Shown here in pieces: positions 1 through 5,491 of a stretch of DNA of 7,025 bases. The position numbers and the translations under genes are program-made. The stretch comes from a bacterium (lineage in GTDB: Bacteria > RBG-13-66-14): assembly GCA_035528375.1 (NCBI GenBank), contig DATKYS010000070.1:1-7025 (forward strand), given 5' to 3'. Below the pieces are notes generated by a model. That model saw only the letters and a list, made by a program, of their open reading frames with translations. It did not search any database and was not told where the DNA came from. The first letter of the stretch is position 1, and every line of letters begins with the position of its first letter.

Positions 1-36
1 AAACCGCATCGTTCTGTGGTCCGCGAATTGCGATGA
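1..36 (+). CDS. Possible C-terminal end of an upstream gene (partial)
   Basis: Reading from base 1 in frame 1 gives eleven codons (KPHRSVVRELR) followed by TGA at 34-36. A good rho-independent terminator begins six bases later on the same strand, which is where the end of a + strand gene would be expected. Eleven residues are too few to identify a family. The other two + frames stay open through the terminator and into the repeats, so they are less plausible as coding. Frame and existence are inferred only from the stop-terminator spacing. Confidence 0.3.
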   Translation, partial: KPHRSVVRELR

Positions 37-41
37 CGTAT

Positions 42-73
42 GGGCGGGTGTCCACACCCGCCCGTTTATTTCT
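42..73 (+). terminator. Rho-independent terminator
   Basis: A perfect 9-bp stem (GGGCGGGTG at 42-50, CACCCGCCC at 55-63) closes a 4-base loop (TCCA) and is followed by the T-rich tail GTTTATTTCT. The tail lies only on the + strand side, so it would end transcription coming from the left. The minus-strand side of the hairpin has no T run, so it is unlikely to terminate pfp. Confidence 0.7.
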
Positions 74-80
74 AAGGCAG

Positions 81-129
81 CCCTCACCCTCATTCCCGTC
101 GGCGCGCCGCTCCCACGGGGAGAGGGGGA
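81..129. repeat. C-rich/G-rich intergenic hairpin repeat, copy 1 (degenerate)
   Basis: The element begins CCCTCACCCTC and ends GGGGAGAGGGGGA. It can fold as an imperfect nested hairpin: CCCTC (87-91) pairs with GAGGG (122-126), CCCGT (95-99) pairs with ACGGG (115-119), and the tip contains the 8-base palindrome GGCGCGCC (101-108). It shares its two ends with the element at 164-200 and lies between the left-hand terminator and the end of pfp. This looks like a dispersed non-coding repeat, not a gene. Confidence 0.55.
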
Positions 130-163
130 CCGTGGGCTACCGCTTCCACGTTCGTTACCCTTA

Positions 164-200
164 CCCTCACCCCTACCCTCTCCCTAAAAGGGAGAGGGGA
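164..200. repeat. C-rich/G-rich intergenic hairpin repeat, copy 2
   Basis: It starts with CCCTCACCCC and contains a perfect 9-bp stem, CCCTCTCCC (176-184) with GGGAGAGGG (190-198), around a 5-base loop TAAAA. The overall form (CCCTCACCC ... GGGAGAGGGG) matches copy 1 in the same orientation, about 83 bases downstream. It sits 27 bases past the pfp stop on that gene's downstream side and may protect the 3' end of the transcript. It has no T run on the minus strand, so it is not a canonical terminator. Confidence 0.6.
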
Positions 201-226
201 TAGCTGCACCCTCCTCCCCGGGTCGG

Positions 227-1285
227 TTAGTAGTAGAAGTTGCGCGCCAGGTCCAGAAAATCCTGGTCCAGCTTCTTCGTCACGCTCACCGCGTCGGTTA
301 TCTCCACCGGGACGATGGCGTTGCCGGCCAGGGCGACCATGTAGCCGAATTTCTTGGCGGCGATCAGGTCCACCGCGGCCGCGCCGAAGCGGGTGCCCAG
401 GATGCGGTCGTAGGCGCAGGGGGTGCCGCCGCGCTGGAGGTGCGAGAGGACCACGTGGCGGGTCAGGTCCCCCGCCTTGCGGCCGAACTCGGGCGCCAGC
501 GCCTGCCCCACCGCCTTGGAGAGCTCGAACCCGATTCCGCCCAGGTAAACGTGGCCGAACTCGTCCTTGGGCAGGTCCTTCTGGTACACCTCGCGCCCCT
601 GCCACTCGGCCCCCTCGGCCACCACCACCACGGCGTAGCGGTACCCCGCCTCCCACCGGCGCCGGAGGCTCCACAGGACCTCGTCCAGGCTGAAGGACCC
701 CTCGGGGGTGAGGATGTAGTCCGCCCCGCCGGCGGCTCCGCCATAGCCGGCGATCCACCCCGCGTGCCGGCCCATGGCCTCGACGATGAAAATCCGCTCG
801 TGGCTCTTGGCCGTGGTCCGCAGGTCGTCCAGGGCGCACATCACCCGCTCGATGGCGGTCCAGAAGCCGAAGGTGAAGTCGGTGCCGGAGAGGTCGTTGT
901 CAATGGTCTTCGGCGCGCCGACCATGGGCAGCCCGCGGTCGGAGAACTGGCGCGCAACTCCCAGGGTGTCGTCGCCTCCCACCGCCAGAAGGGCGCCCAG
1001 CCCCAGCTCGCCAAAATTCCGCTCGCAGGCCGGGACCTCCTCCTGGGCATTCTTGCCGAAGGGATTGGTGCGGCTGGAGCCCAGAATCGTCCCGCCGAGG
1101 GGCAGAATCTCCTCCACCTCGGCGAGGCCCAGGGGGACCGTGTCGCCGTGGACCAGCCCCAGCCACCCTTTTCGTATCCCCAGGAACTCGTAGTCGTGAA
1201 CGGTCACGCCGCGGCGCACGGCGGCCCGGATGACGGCGTTCAGGCCGGGGCAGTCGCCCCCGCCGGTGAGGATGCCGACGCGCAT
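227..1285 (-). CDS. pfp: 6-phosphofructokinase, PPi-type active site (diphosphate-fructose-6-phosphate 1-phosphotransferase)
   Basis: This is a cytoplasmic glycolytic enzyme that phosphorylates fructose 6-phosphate to fructose 1,6-bisphosphate. At 352 aa it is a complete single-domain PFKA-family protein. Visible motifs are the N-terminal loop GGGDCPGLNAVIR (8-20), GGDDT (103-107), PKTIDND (125-131, with D129 and D131 as catalytic/Mg positions), MGRHAG (171-176), TPE with E195, and HLQRGG (282-287). ATP enzymes have Gly at the fourth position of GGDGS and Gly before TIDND. Here these are Asp106 and Lys126, the combination known from PPi-dependent, reversible enzymes. ATG at 1285 is chosen because family members begin M-R-I/V-G-x-L-T-G-G-G; a GTG at 1300 would add five residues, and neither start has a strong Shine-Dalgarno. 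Its own promoter lies just upstream. The phosphoryl donor is inferred, but the family is clear. Confidence 0.93.
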   Translation of the reverse strand: MRVGILTGGGDCPGLNAVIRAAVRRGVTVHDYEFLGIRKGWLGLVHGDTVPLGLAEVEEILPLGGTILGSSRTNPFGKNAQEEVPACERNFGELGLGALLAVGGDDTLGVARQFSDRGLPMVGAPKTIDNDLSGTDFTFGFWTAIERVMCALDDLRTTAKSHERIFIVEAMGRHAGWIAGYGGAAGGADYILTPEGSFSLDEVLWSLRRRWEAGYRYAVVVVAEGAEWQGREVYQKDLPKDEFGHVYLGGIGFELSKAVGQALAPEFGRKAGDLTRHVVLSHLQRGGTPCAYDRILGTRFGAAAVDLIAAKKFGYMVALAGNAIVPVEITDAVSVTKKLDQDFLDLARNFYY

Positions 1286-1337
1286 CTTGTCCAAATTCAC
1301 ACCCCCGGTTGCGGGTCAATGCCCTCGGGCGGGTACA

Positions 1338-1366
1338 AGGATACCGGGGCCTCCCCGGGGCGTCAA
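1338..1366 (-). promoter_or_regulatory. Sigma-70-type promoter for pfp
   Basis: On the minus strand, TTGACG (1361-1366) is followed by a 17-base spacer and TATCCT (1338-1343). Transcription would begin near 1331, leaving a leader of about 45 bases to the ATG at 1285. The -35 begins only four bases past the stop of the glycosyltransferase gene, so pfp can be expressed independently. The spacer is almost all G and C and contains a short inverted repeat (CCGGGG, CCT, CCCCGG in + strand sense, 1344-1358). Confidence 0.6.
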
Positions 1367-1370
1367 GGCC

Positions 1371-2540
1371 CTAGCCCCGGGCGGCCTCGCGGAAGTACTC
1401 GGCGTAGAGTCCGGCGATGACGGGCAGGCTGAACAGACGGGCCCTCTCCAGCCCCCGACCCGCCAGGTCGTCGCGCAGGTCGGGCTCCGATTCGAGCCTC
1501 TGGATCAGCTCCGCCAGCTCGGTGTATTTACCCGGCGTGAAGTACAGCCCGGCGTCCCCCACCACCTCGGGGATGCCTCCCGTCGGCGTGGTGATGACCG
1601 GCTTGCCGCACGCCATGGCCTCCAGGGCCGCCATCCCGAACTGCTCCTGCCAGCGCGGCGCGGGCAGGGAGGGCTGGATCAGGCAGTCCACGCTCTGCAG
1701 GAGCGCGGGCACCCGGTCGTAGGGAATGCCCCCCATCAGGCGGACGGCGTCGCCCAGGCCGTACAGGCTGATCAACCGGCGCAGCCAATCCCCGTCCTCA
1801 CCGGTGCCGACCACCGCGGCGGAAACCCGCACGCCCCGGAGCCGCAAGGCATGAACGGCGTGGATCAGGTCCCGCTGCCCCTTCTCCCAGGTAAGGCGGC
1901 CCAGGACCAGCACCAAAAAGCTCTCCGGGTCGGCGGCCAGCTCACTCCTGAGAGACGGCTCGGCTTCCCCGGGGCGGAAACGCTCCAGGTCCACGGCGTT
2001 CCCGCCCACCCGAATCCGCTCTTCCTCGATGCCCTCCTGCCGGCAGAGCTGGGCCGAGTACCGGCTGACTGCGATGAAAAGCCCCGCCCCACGGCGCGTC
2101 TCCTCGATGAAAGCGCGGGCCTTCGGTTTGTAACCCCAGATGTGGGGGAGGTTCTCGTGGACCGTCACCACCACCGGCGGCGCCAAGCCTCGGCGGTGGG
2201 CGCGGACACACTGCCAGGTGAAGGGGTAGTGGATTTCAGCCGAGCGGATCAGATCGAAGTCCGTCAGGTGGCGTTCCAGCCCATAGCAGTACTCGCGCTC
2301 GAAGCTCCGGCTGATCAGGAGGTTTCTCGGCCAAAGGCCGCTCACCAGGTCCCCGATGCGCGCCGTGCCGCGCAGACGGATAAGCCCGAGCGGATAGCCC
2401 TCGGGGATGGGGGATCGGTTGTCGCGGCGGAGAATGCAGCTCTGCCGGAACCCCGACTCCTCCAGGGGAAGGAACTTGGCCATCAGCCAGGTCGAGAGGA
2501 GATCGCCGCGGACGTGCAGGAGTTTCAAAGGTTGCGCCAT
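1371..2540 (-). CDS. Glycosyltransferase, GT4-type (GT-B fold, group 1)
   Basis: This 389-aa protein has the two-domain layout of retaining GT-B glycosyltransferases, which move a sugar from a nucleotide donor to a lipid-linked or other acceptor at the cytoplasmic membrane face. The N-terminal acceptor half starts with strand KLLHVRGD (6-13) and has no signal peptide. The linker contains AVSRYSAQL (157-165) and GNAVDLERF (180-188). The donor half holds GRLTWEKG (214-221), with the usual R215 and K220 phosphate contacts, and the E-x7-E signature E299...E307 within EQFGMAALEAMACGKPVI, then TPTGGIPEVV. ATG 2538-2540 shares its A with the TGA of the upstream oxidoreductase gene (TGATG), which indicates translational coupling. 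Donor and acceptor cannot be read from sequence. No other polysaccharide or cell-envelope assembly gene is nearby, so pathway assignment is open. Confidence 0.9.
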   Translation of the reverse strand: MAQPLKLLHVRGDLLSTWLMAKFLPLEESGFRQSCILRRDNRSPIPEGYPLGLIRLRGTARIGDLVSGLWPRNLLISRSFEREYCYGLERHLTDFDLIRSAEIHYPFTWQCVRAHRRGLAPPVVVTVHENLPHIWGYKPKARAFIEETRRGAGLFIAVSRYSAQLCRQEGIEEERIRVGGNAVDLERFRPGEAEPSLRSELAADPESFLVLVLGRLTWEKGQRDLIHAVHALRLRGVRVSAAVVGTGEDGDWLRRLISLYGLGDAVRLMGGIPYDRVPALLQSVDCLIQPSLPAPRWQEQFGMAALEAMACGKPVITTPTGGIPEVVGDAGLYFTPGKYTELAELIQRLESEPDLRDDLAGRGLERARLFSLPVIAGLYAEYFREAARG

Positions 2541-4129
2541 CAGTTCGTCGCCGGTTCGCCGGTCTTGGGGTCCAGGGCGGAGCGGAGGAGTTTACTGCCC
2601 CCGTGTTCACGGTCGCCCCGCAGGTGTTCCACCAGGGCCTGGGCCACGAGGAGCCGGTTCCGGGCGCGCAGGCACAGCACTGCGTCGTGGTTCGAGCTAC
2701 AGACGAGGAAGGGGACCTGCTCCGCGAGCCGGTCCAGCTCGGCCCGGCATTTCTCCAAAAGCTCCGGCTCGATCCGGAACCCGGCGGACTGCCCCCCGGC
2801 GTAGGCGTCCATCACCCGCCGCATCCGCAGCTCGAGCTCGTGGGGGTCTATGCCCTCGCCCACCCGTGAGAGGCGTAAGAGCGGCTCCTCGACCCTGCGG
2901 CTCTCCGAGACCAGCCACTCCTCGTCGAGCTCGGCCCGTTTCAGGCGCTCCAGGTCGGCGGCGACGGTCTGTGCGGCGAGGAGCGCCTCGGCGAAAACCC
3001 CGACGACGCCCTTACCCGGCGTCCCCCCAGCCGTCTCCCCGGCAGCGTAGAGGCCGGTCAGGGCGGTGCGCCGGTCCGGGTCCACGGCCACGCCGCCCGG
3101 CGAGTCCAGCCCCCCTACGGCGGGTTCGGACAGGGCAATTTCCAGAGGCTCGTCCCTGGGCGACACCCCCTCGGCCGCCCAGCACAGCGCGGCCACGGGG
3201 TGGCTCTCCAGATAGCGGGCGACGATCCGCTTCGCCTCCCGGGCCGACAGGCCGGTGGTTTCGATGCGGCACGGACCGAGACCCGCCGTTTCCGCTTCGA
3301 GCACCGCCGCGGCCAGCCCGTCCGCTCCCGTAAATGGCAGCGCCTCGCCCCGCGCGTTGAAGACCGGCAGGCCGTACTCCTCGACCAGAATCTCCACCGG
3401 CGCCCGGGAACCGGCCAGGACGGCGGTTTGCGAGCGGTATTCCAGCCCGGTGAGCTCCACCCCGGCCCTCAGGGCCAGGGCCAATCCCGAGCCGTCGTTG
3501 AACGGCGACGCCGCGCCGCGGTGGGGGCTCGATTCCGCCAGGGGGGAGCGGTAGAGGCCCGCCGTCGCCCCGGCGGCCAGGAGCACCGCCCGGGCGCCGA
3601 CGACGTGAAAGACGCCGCTGCGGACGTGGAATCCGATGGCGCCCGCAATCCGCCTGCCGGCCACGCAGAGGCCGGTGGCGGCGACGTGCTCGAGGGTGTC
3701 CACCCCGGCCTCGACCAGTCCGTGGGCGAGGAGCGGCTTCAGGTCCCCACCGCGGCAGGGGACGCCCCACCGCCCGGCCCGCGCGGGCTCGGAGCCCTTC
3801 GTCTCCACGGGCAACCCCAGCCTGGTCAGACGGCCGAGCACCTCGGCGCCCCGCTCCAGCAGGGGCCGGACCATCGTCCCGTCCACCGGCCCGCGCCCGA
3901 TTTTCCCCAGGTGGGCGAGGTAGGACTCGACGGACTCGTCCTGGTGGAGGTAGGGGGAGAGAACGGCCAGACCGGTGCCGAGCCGCCCGGAGCGCTCGAG
4001 GGCGGCCTGCTCCAGGAGAACGACCCGCAGGCCGGGCTCGAGCTCCTTCAATCGGAGCGCGGCCAGGCAGCCCGCGGCCCCCCCGCCGAGAACCAGTACG
4101 TCGCACTCCGCGCGGATGAAATCGGCCAT
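2540..4129 (-). CDS. FAD-dependent oxidoreductase, fumarate reductase/AprA-like superfamily
   Basis: This 529-aa cytoplasmic flavoprotein opens with a Rossmann dinucleotide fold: GGGAAG (15-20) and Glu40 at the end of the second strand, which would bind the FAD ribose. It continues with ERSG (45-48), NDGSGLALALRAG (211-223), GLYAAGETAGGTPGKG (359-374) ending in a FAEALLAAQTVA helix, and a helical C-terminal domain (about 405-515). This order matches SdhA, FrdA, L-aspartate oxidase and AprA. The His-Pro-Thr segment of fumarate reductases and aspartate oxidases is absent; GLEYRSQTAVLAG occupies that place, more like AprA. No iron-sulfur or membrane subunit gene is adjacent, so substrate and electron partner are unknown. 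ATG 4129 is chosen because GGAG lies seven bases upstream, while the longer start at 4177 falls inside the -10 hexamer. The stop overlaps the start of the following glycosyltransferase gene. Confidence 0.85.
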   Translation of the reverse strand: MADFIRAECDVLVLGGGAAGCLAALRLKELEPGLRVVLLEQAALERSGRLGTGLAVLSPYLHQDESVESYLAHLGKIGRGPVDGTMVRPLLERGAEVLGRLTRLGLPVETKGSEPARAGRWGVPCRGGDLKPLLAHGLVEAGVDTLEHVAATGLCVAGRRIAGAIGFHVRSGVFHVVGARAVLLAAGATAGLYRSPLAESSPHRGAASPFNDGSGLALALRAGVELTGLEYRSQTAVLAGSRAPVEILVEEYGLPVFNARGEALPFTGADGLAAAVLEAETAGLGPCRIETTGLSAREAKRIVARYLESHPVAALCWAAEGVSPRDEPLEIALSEPAVGGLDSPGGVAVDPDRRTALTGLYAAGETAGGTPGKGVVGVFAEALLAAQTVAADLERLKRAELDEEWLVSESRRVEEPLLRLSRVGEGIDPHELELRMRRVMDAYAGGQSAGFRIEPELLEKCRAELDRLAEQVPFLVCSSNHDAVLCLRARNRLLVAQALVEHLRGDREHGGSKLLRSALDPKTGEPATN

Positions 4130-4140
4130 GTCGCCGCTCC
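4120..4140 (-). promoter_or_regulatory. Ribosome binding site deciding the oxidoreductase start
   Basis: On the minus strand GGAG (4137-4140) is spaced seven bases from ATG at 4127-4129. Neither in-frame ATG further upstream (4168, 4177) has a comparable purine-rich stretch, so translation most likely begins at 4129. Confidence 0.6.
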
Positions 4141-4172
4141 GGGGACCTCGGGTCAGGTCAAGTCCCATCGCT

Positions 4173-4202
4173 ATCATATTGCAGGGCGGCGGTTTGCGTC
4201 AA
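4173..4202 (-). promoter_or_regulatory. Sigma-70-type promoter for the oxidoreductase-glycosyltransferase pair
   Basis: On the minus strand, TTGACG (4197-4202) is followed by an 18-base spacer and TATGAT (4173-4178). Transcription would begin near 4166, about 37 bases before the ATG at 4129. The ATG at 4177 lies within the -10 element and would not be in the transcript. The promoter is back-to-back with the + strand promoter of the thioredoxin-fold gene, with 22 bases between the two -35 elements. Confidence 0.65.
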
Positions 4203-4224
4203 GGAATCCGTTCCGGCATTAATT
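4203..4224. other. Spacer between divergent promoters with small inverted repeat
   Basis: The 22 bases between the two -35 hexamers contain GGAA (4203-4206) and TTCC (4211-4214) as an inverted pair around TCCG, followed by an AT-rich stretch. A regulator binding here could contact both promoters. The repeat is short and may be chance, so no operator is claimed. Confidence 0.2.
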
Positions 4225-4254
4225 TTGACGAAGTGGAATTATTAACACTATAAT
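4225..4254 (+). promoter_or_regulatory. Near-consensus sigma-70 promoter for the DipZ-like gene
   Basis: TTGACG (4225-4230), an 18-base spacer and a perfect TATAAT (4249-4254) lie in the most AT-rich stretch of the window. Transcription would begin near 4261, giving a leader of roughly 52 bases. The 8-base palindrome TATTAATA (4262-4269) lies at the expected start point and could be an operator half or simply AT-rich sequence. Confidence 0.75.
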
Positions 4255-4313
4255 CCTATCGTATTAATAAACAACCAACCGATCATGACCCCTCGTGAAA
4301 AAGGGAGCGCACC

Positions 4314-5402
4314 ATGAGGCTGAAATACGCCCTGCCCCTCGCGCTGACCCTCGCCGCGACCGTGACCTGCGGCGCGGCCGAGACCGAAGGAGAACCGATG
4401 CCCGGCAATCCCGCCCCACAGATACCGGCCTACGGTCCGGACCGCTGGATCAACTCCGAGCCCCTGACGATGGAGGCGCTGCGCGGACGGCTGGTCCTGG
4501 TGGATTTCTGGGAGTACACCTGCGTCAACTGCCTGCGCACGCTGCCCTACCTGAAGGAGTGGCACCGGCGCTACGCCGACCTCGGACTGGTCATCCTCGG
4601 GGTCCATGACCCGGAGTTCGAGTTCGGCCGCGAGCGGGAGAACGTGGAGCGCGCGGTGGAGGAGCTGGGGATCGGGTGGCCGGTCCTATTGGACAACGAC
4701 TTCGAGCTCTGGCGCCGTTACGCCAACAACTGGTGGCCGCGGAAGATTCTCGTCAACCCCGAGGGCGTCATCATCCACGACCACATCGGCGAGGGCGGCT
4801 ACGGGAAAATCGAGGAGGTCATCCAGGAGGAGATAACCAGGCTCAACCCCGGCGTGGCGCTGCCGCCGATCATGGAGCCGGTGAACCCCCACGACCGTCC
4901 CGGCGCCGTCTGCTATCCGGCCACGCCGGAGCTCTACGCCGGTTACGCGCGCGGCCGCTACGGCCACCCGGTGGAGATGGACCTCGAGGCCCGCTACGAG
5001 CCGGTCACCCCCCACGAGGTGCACAGGGCCTACCTGGAGGGCGACTGGCGCGTGGAGGACGGCCGGCTGCTCCACGTCTCCGAGGCCGACCCACCGGGCG
5101 ACCGCGTCGTCATCCGCTGTCGGGCCACCGAGGTCAACGCCGTGCTCCACCGCGAGGACGGCGTACCGTTCCGGGTGTACATCGTCGTGGACGGCGGGCC
5201 AGTCTCCGAGACCGACGCCGGGGCCGACGTGAAGTGGGACGACGGCGGGCGCAGCTTCGTGGAAGTGGACGCCGGGCGGATGTACCGCCTCCTCGACGCC
5301 CCGACCTACGCCGACCGCGAACTGGCCCTGTACGCCACGGGCGACGGCTTCGGGCTGTACGCCTTCACCTTCGGCGCCTGCGTCGAGAGCCCGGACGAAT
5401 GA
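4314..5402 (+). CDS. Exported thioredoxin-fold protein, DipZ C-terminal-like (TlpA-type Trx plus CBM-like domain)
   Basis: This 362-aa protein is a probable extracytoplasmic thiol-disulfide oxidoreductase. Residues 1-19 form a signal peptide: positive start, hydrophobic 5-17, Cys19. The residues before Cys19 (T-V-T) are a poor lipobox, so lipidation is uncertain. A TlpA-like Trx domain follows (about 42-175), with W45-I-N, VDFWEYTCVNC (active-site C70 and C73), GVHDPEFEFGRE, LDNDFELWRRYANNWWP (P142 as the cis-proline) and GEGGYGKIEE. Residues about 200-357 (TPELYAGYARG, then a beta-rich stretch ending LYAFTFGACV) match the carbohydrate-binding-module-like C-terminal domain of mycobacterial DipZ. 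The CcdA-like membrane half of DipZ is missing, and no separate copy is nearby. The start at 4314 has GGGAG six bases upstream. It has its own promoter and is divergent from the flavoprotein gene. Confidence 0.85.
   Translation: MRLKYALPLALTLAATVTCGAAETEGEPMPGNPAPQIPAYGPDRWINSEPLTMEALRGRLVLVDFWEYTCVNCLRTLPYLKEWHRRYADLGLVILGVHDPEFEFGRERENVERAVEELGIGWPVLLDNDFELWRRYANNWWPRKILVNPEGVIIHDHIGEGGYGKIEEVIQEEITRLNPGVALPPIMEPVNPHDRPGAVCYPATPELYAGYARGRYGHPVEMDLEARYEPVTPHEVHRAYLEGDWRVEDGRLLHVSEADPPGDRVVIRCRATEVNAVLHREDGVPFRVYIVVDGGPVSETDAGADVKWDDGGRSFVEVDAGRMYRLLDAPTYADRELALYATGDGFGLYAFTFGACVESPDE
4387..4400 (+). promoter_or_regulatory. Internal ribosome binding site and in-frame ATG (codon 29)
   Basis: A strong AAGGAG (4387-4392) lies five bases before the in-frame ATG at 4398-4400, inside the coding sequence of the DipZ-like gene. 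Initiation here would give a 334-aa product lacking the signal peptide but keeping the whole Trx and CBM-like domains. This site looks at least as good as that of the full-length start, but it may be chance in the Glu-Gly-Glu-Pro linker. Confidence 0.35.
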
Positions 5403-5455
5403 CACGATCACCCGCGACGGACCCCGAAGCCCACCTTTCACCCGCGCGGGCGTAG

Positions 5456-5464
5456 TGCTATAAT
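5456..5464 (+). promoter_or_regulatory. Extended -10 promoter for the membrane protein-rsmA-nadE operon
   Basis: TGC followed by a perfect TATAAT (5459-5464) makes an extended -10 element (TGnTATAAT), which can work with a weak -35. The best -35 candidate at 18-base spacing is CTTTCA (5435-5440), with three matches to consensus. Transcription would start near 5471. The stretch between contains a perfect 10-base palindrome CCCGCGCGGG (5441-5450). No convincing terminator for the preceding gene is visible in 5403-5458, so readthrough into this operon is possible. Confidence 0.65.
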
Positions 5465-5491
5465 CATCGGAGCATCAACCCGGGAGGCGGC

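Noticed and set aside
176-198. Rho-independent terminator for pfp
   Set aside because: The stem is good, but the minus-strand sequence after it (TAGGGGTGAGGG) has no T run, and the + strand side also lacks one.
81-200. CRISPR array or tandem repeat
   Set aside because: Only two imperfect copies with different interiors and no regular spacers; better explained as a dispersed hairpin repeat.
1344-1358. Terminator after the glycosyltransferase
   Set aside because: The GC hairpin is short and is not followed by a T run on the minus strand; it coincides with the pfp promoter spacer.
440-1420. Open frame on the + strand opposite pfp
   Set aside because: It is antisense to a gene with full catalytic motifs, and its composition is that of a shadow frame.
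1230-2804. Long open frame on the + strand (over 500 codons) opposite the glycosyltransferase and the end of the oxidoreductase
   Set aside because: It is rich in Pro, Arg, Gly and Gln with no family motifs, and crosses three well-supported minus-strand genes and their promoter. It is a frame kept open by GC-rich third positions.
3012-4177. Open frames on both strands overlapping the oxidoreductase (e.g. 3012-4106 minus, 3200-4222 plus)
   Set aside because: Arg/Gly/Pro-rich translations without motifs. The oxidoreductase frame carries the FAD-binding motifs and has a matching promoter and ribosome site.
4686-5441. Minus-strand open frame opposite the DipZ-like gene
   Set aside because: Val/Gly/His-rich shadow sequence. 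The + strand frame has the CxxC active site, signal peptide, promoter and ribosome site.
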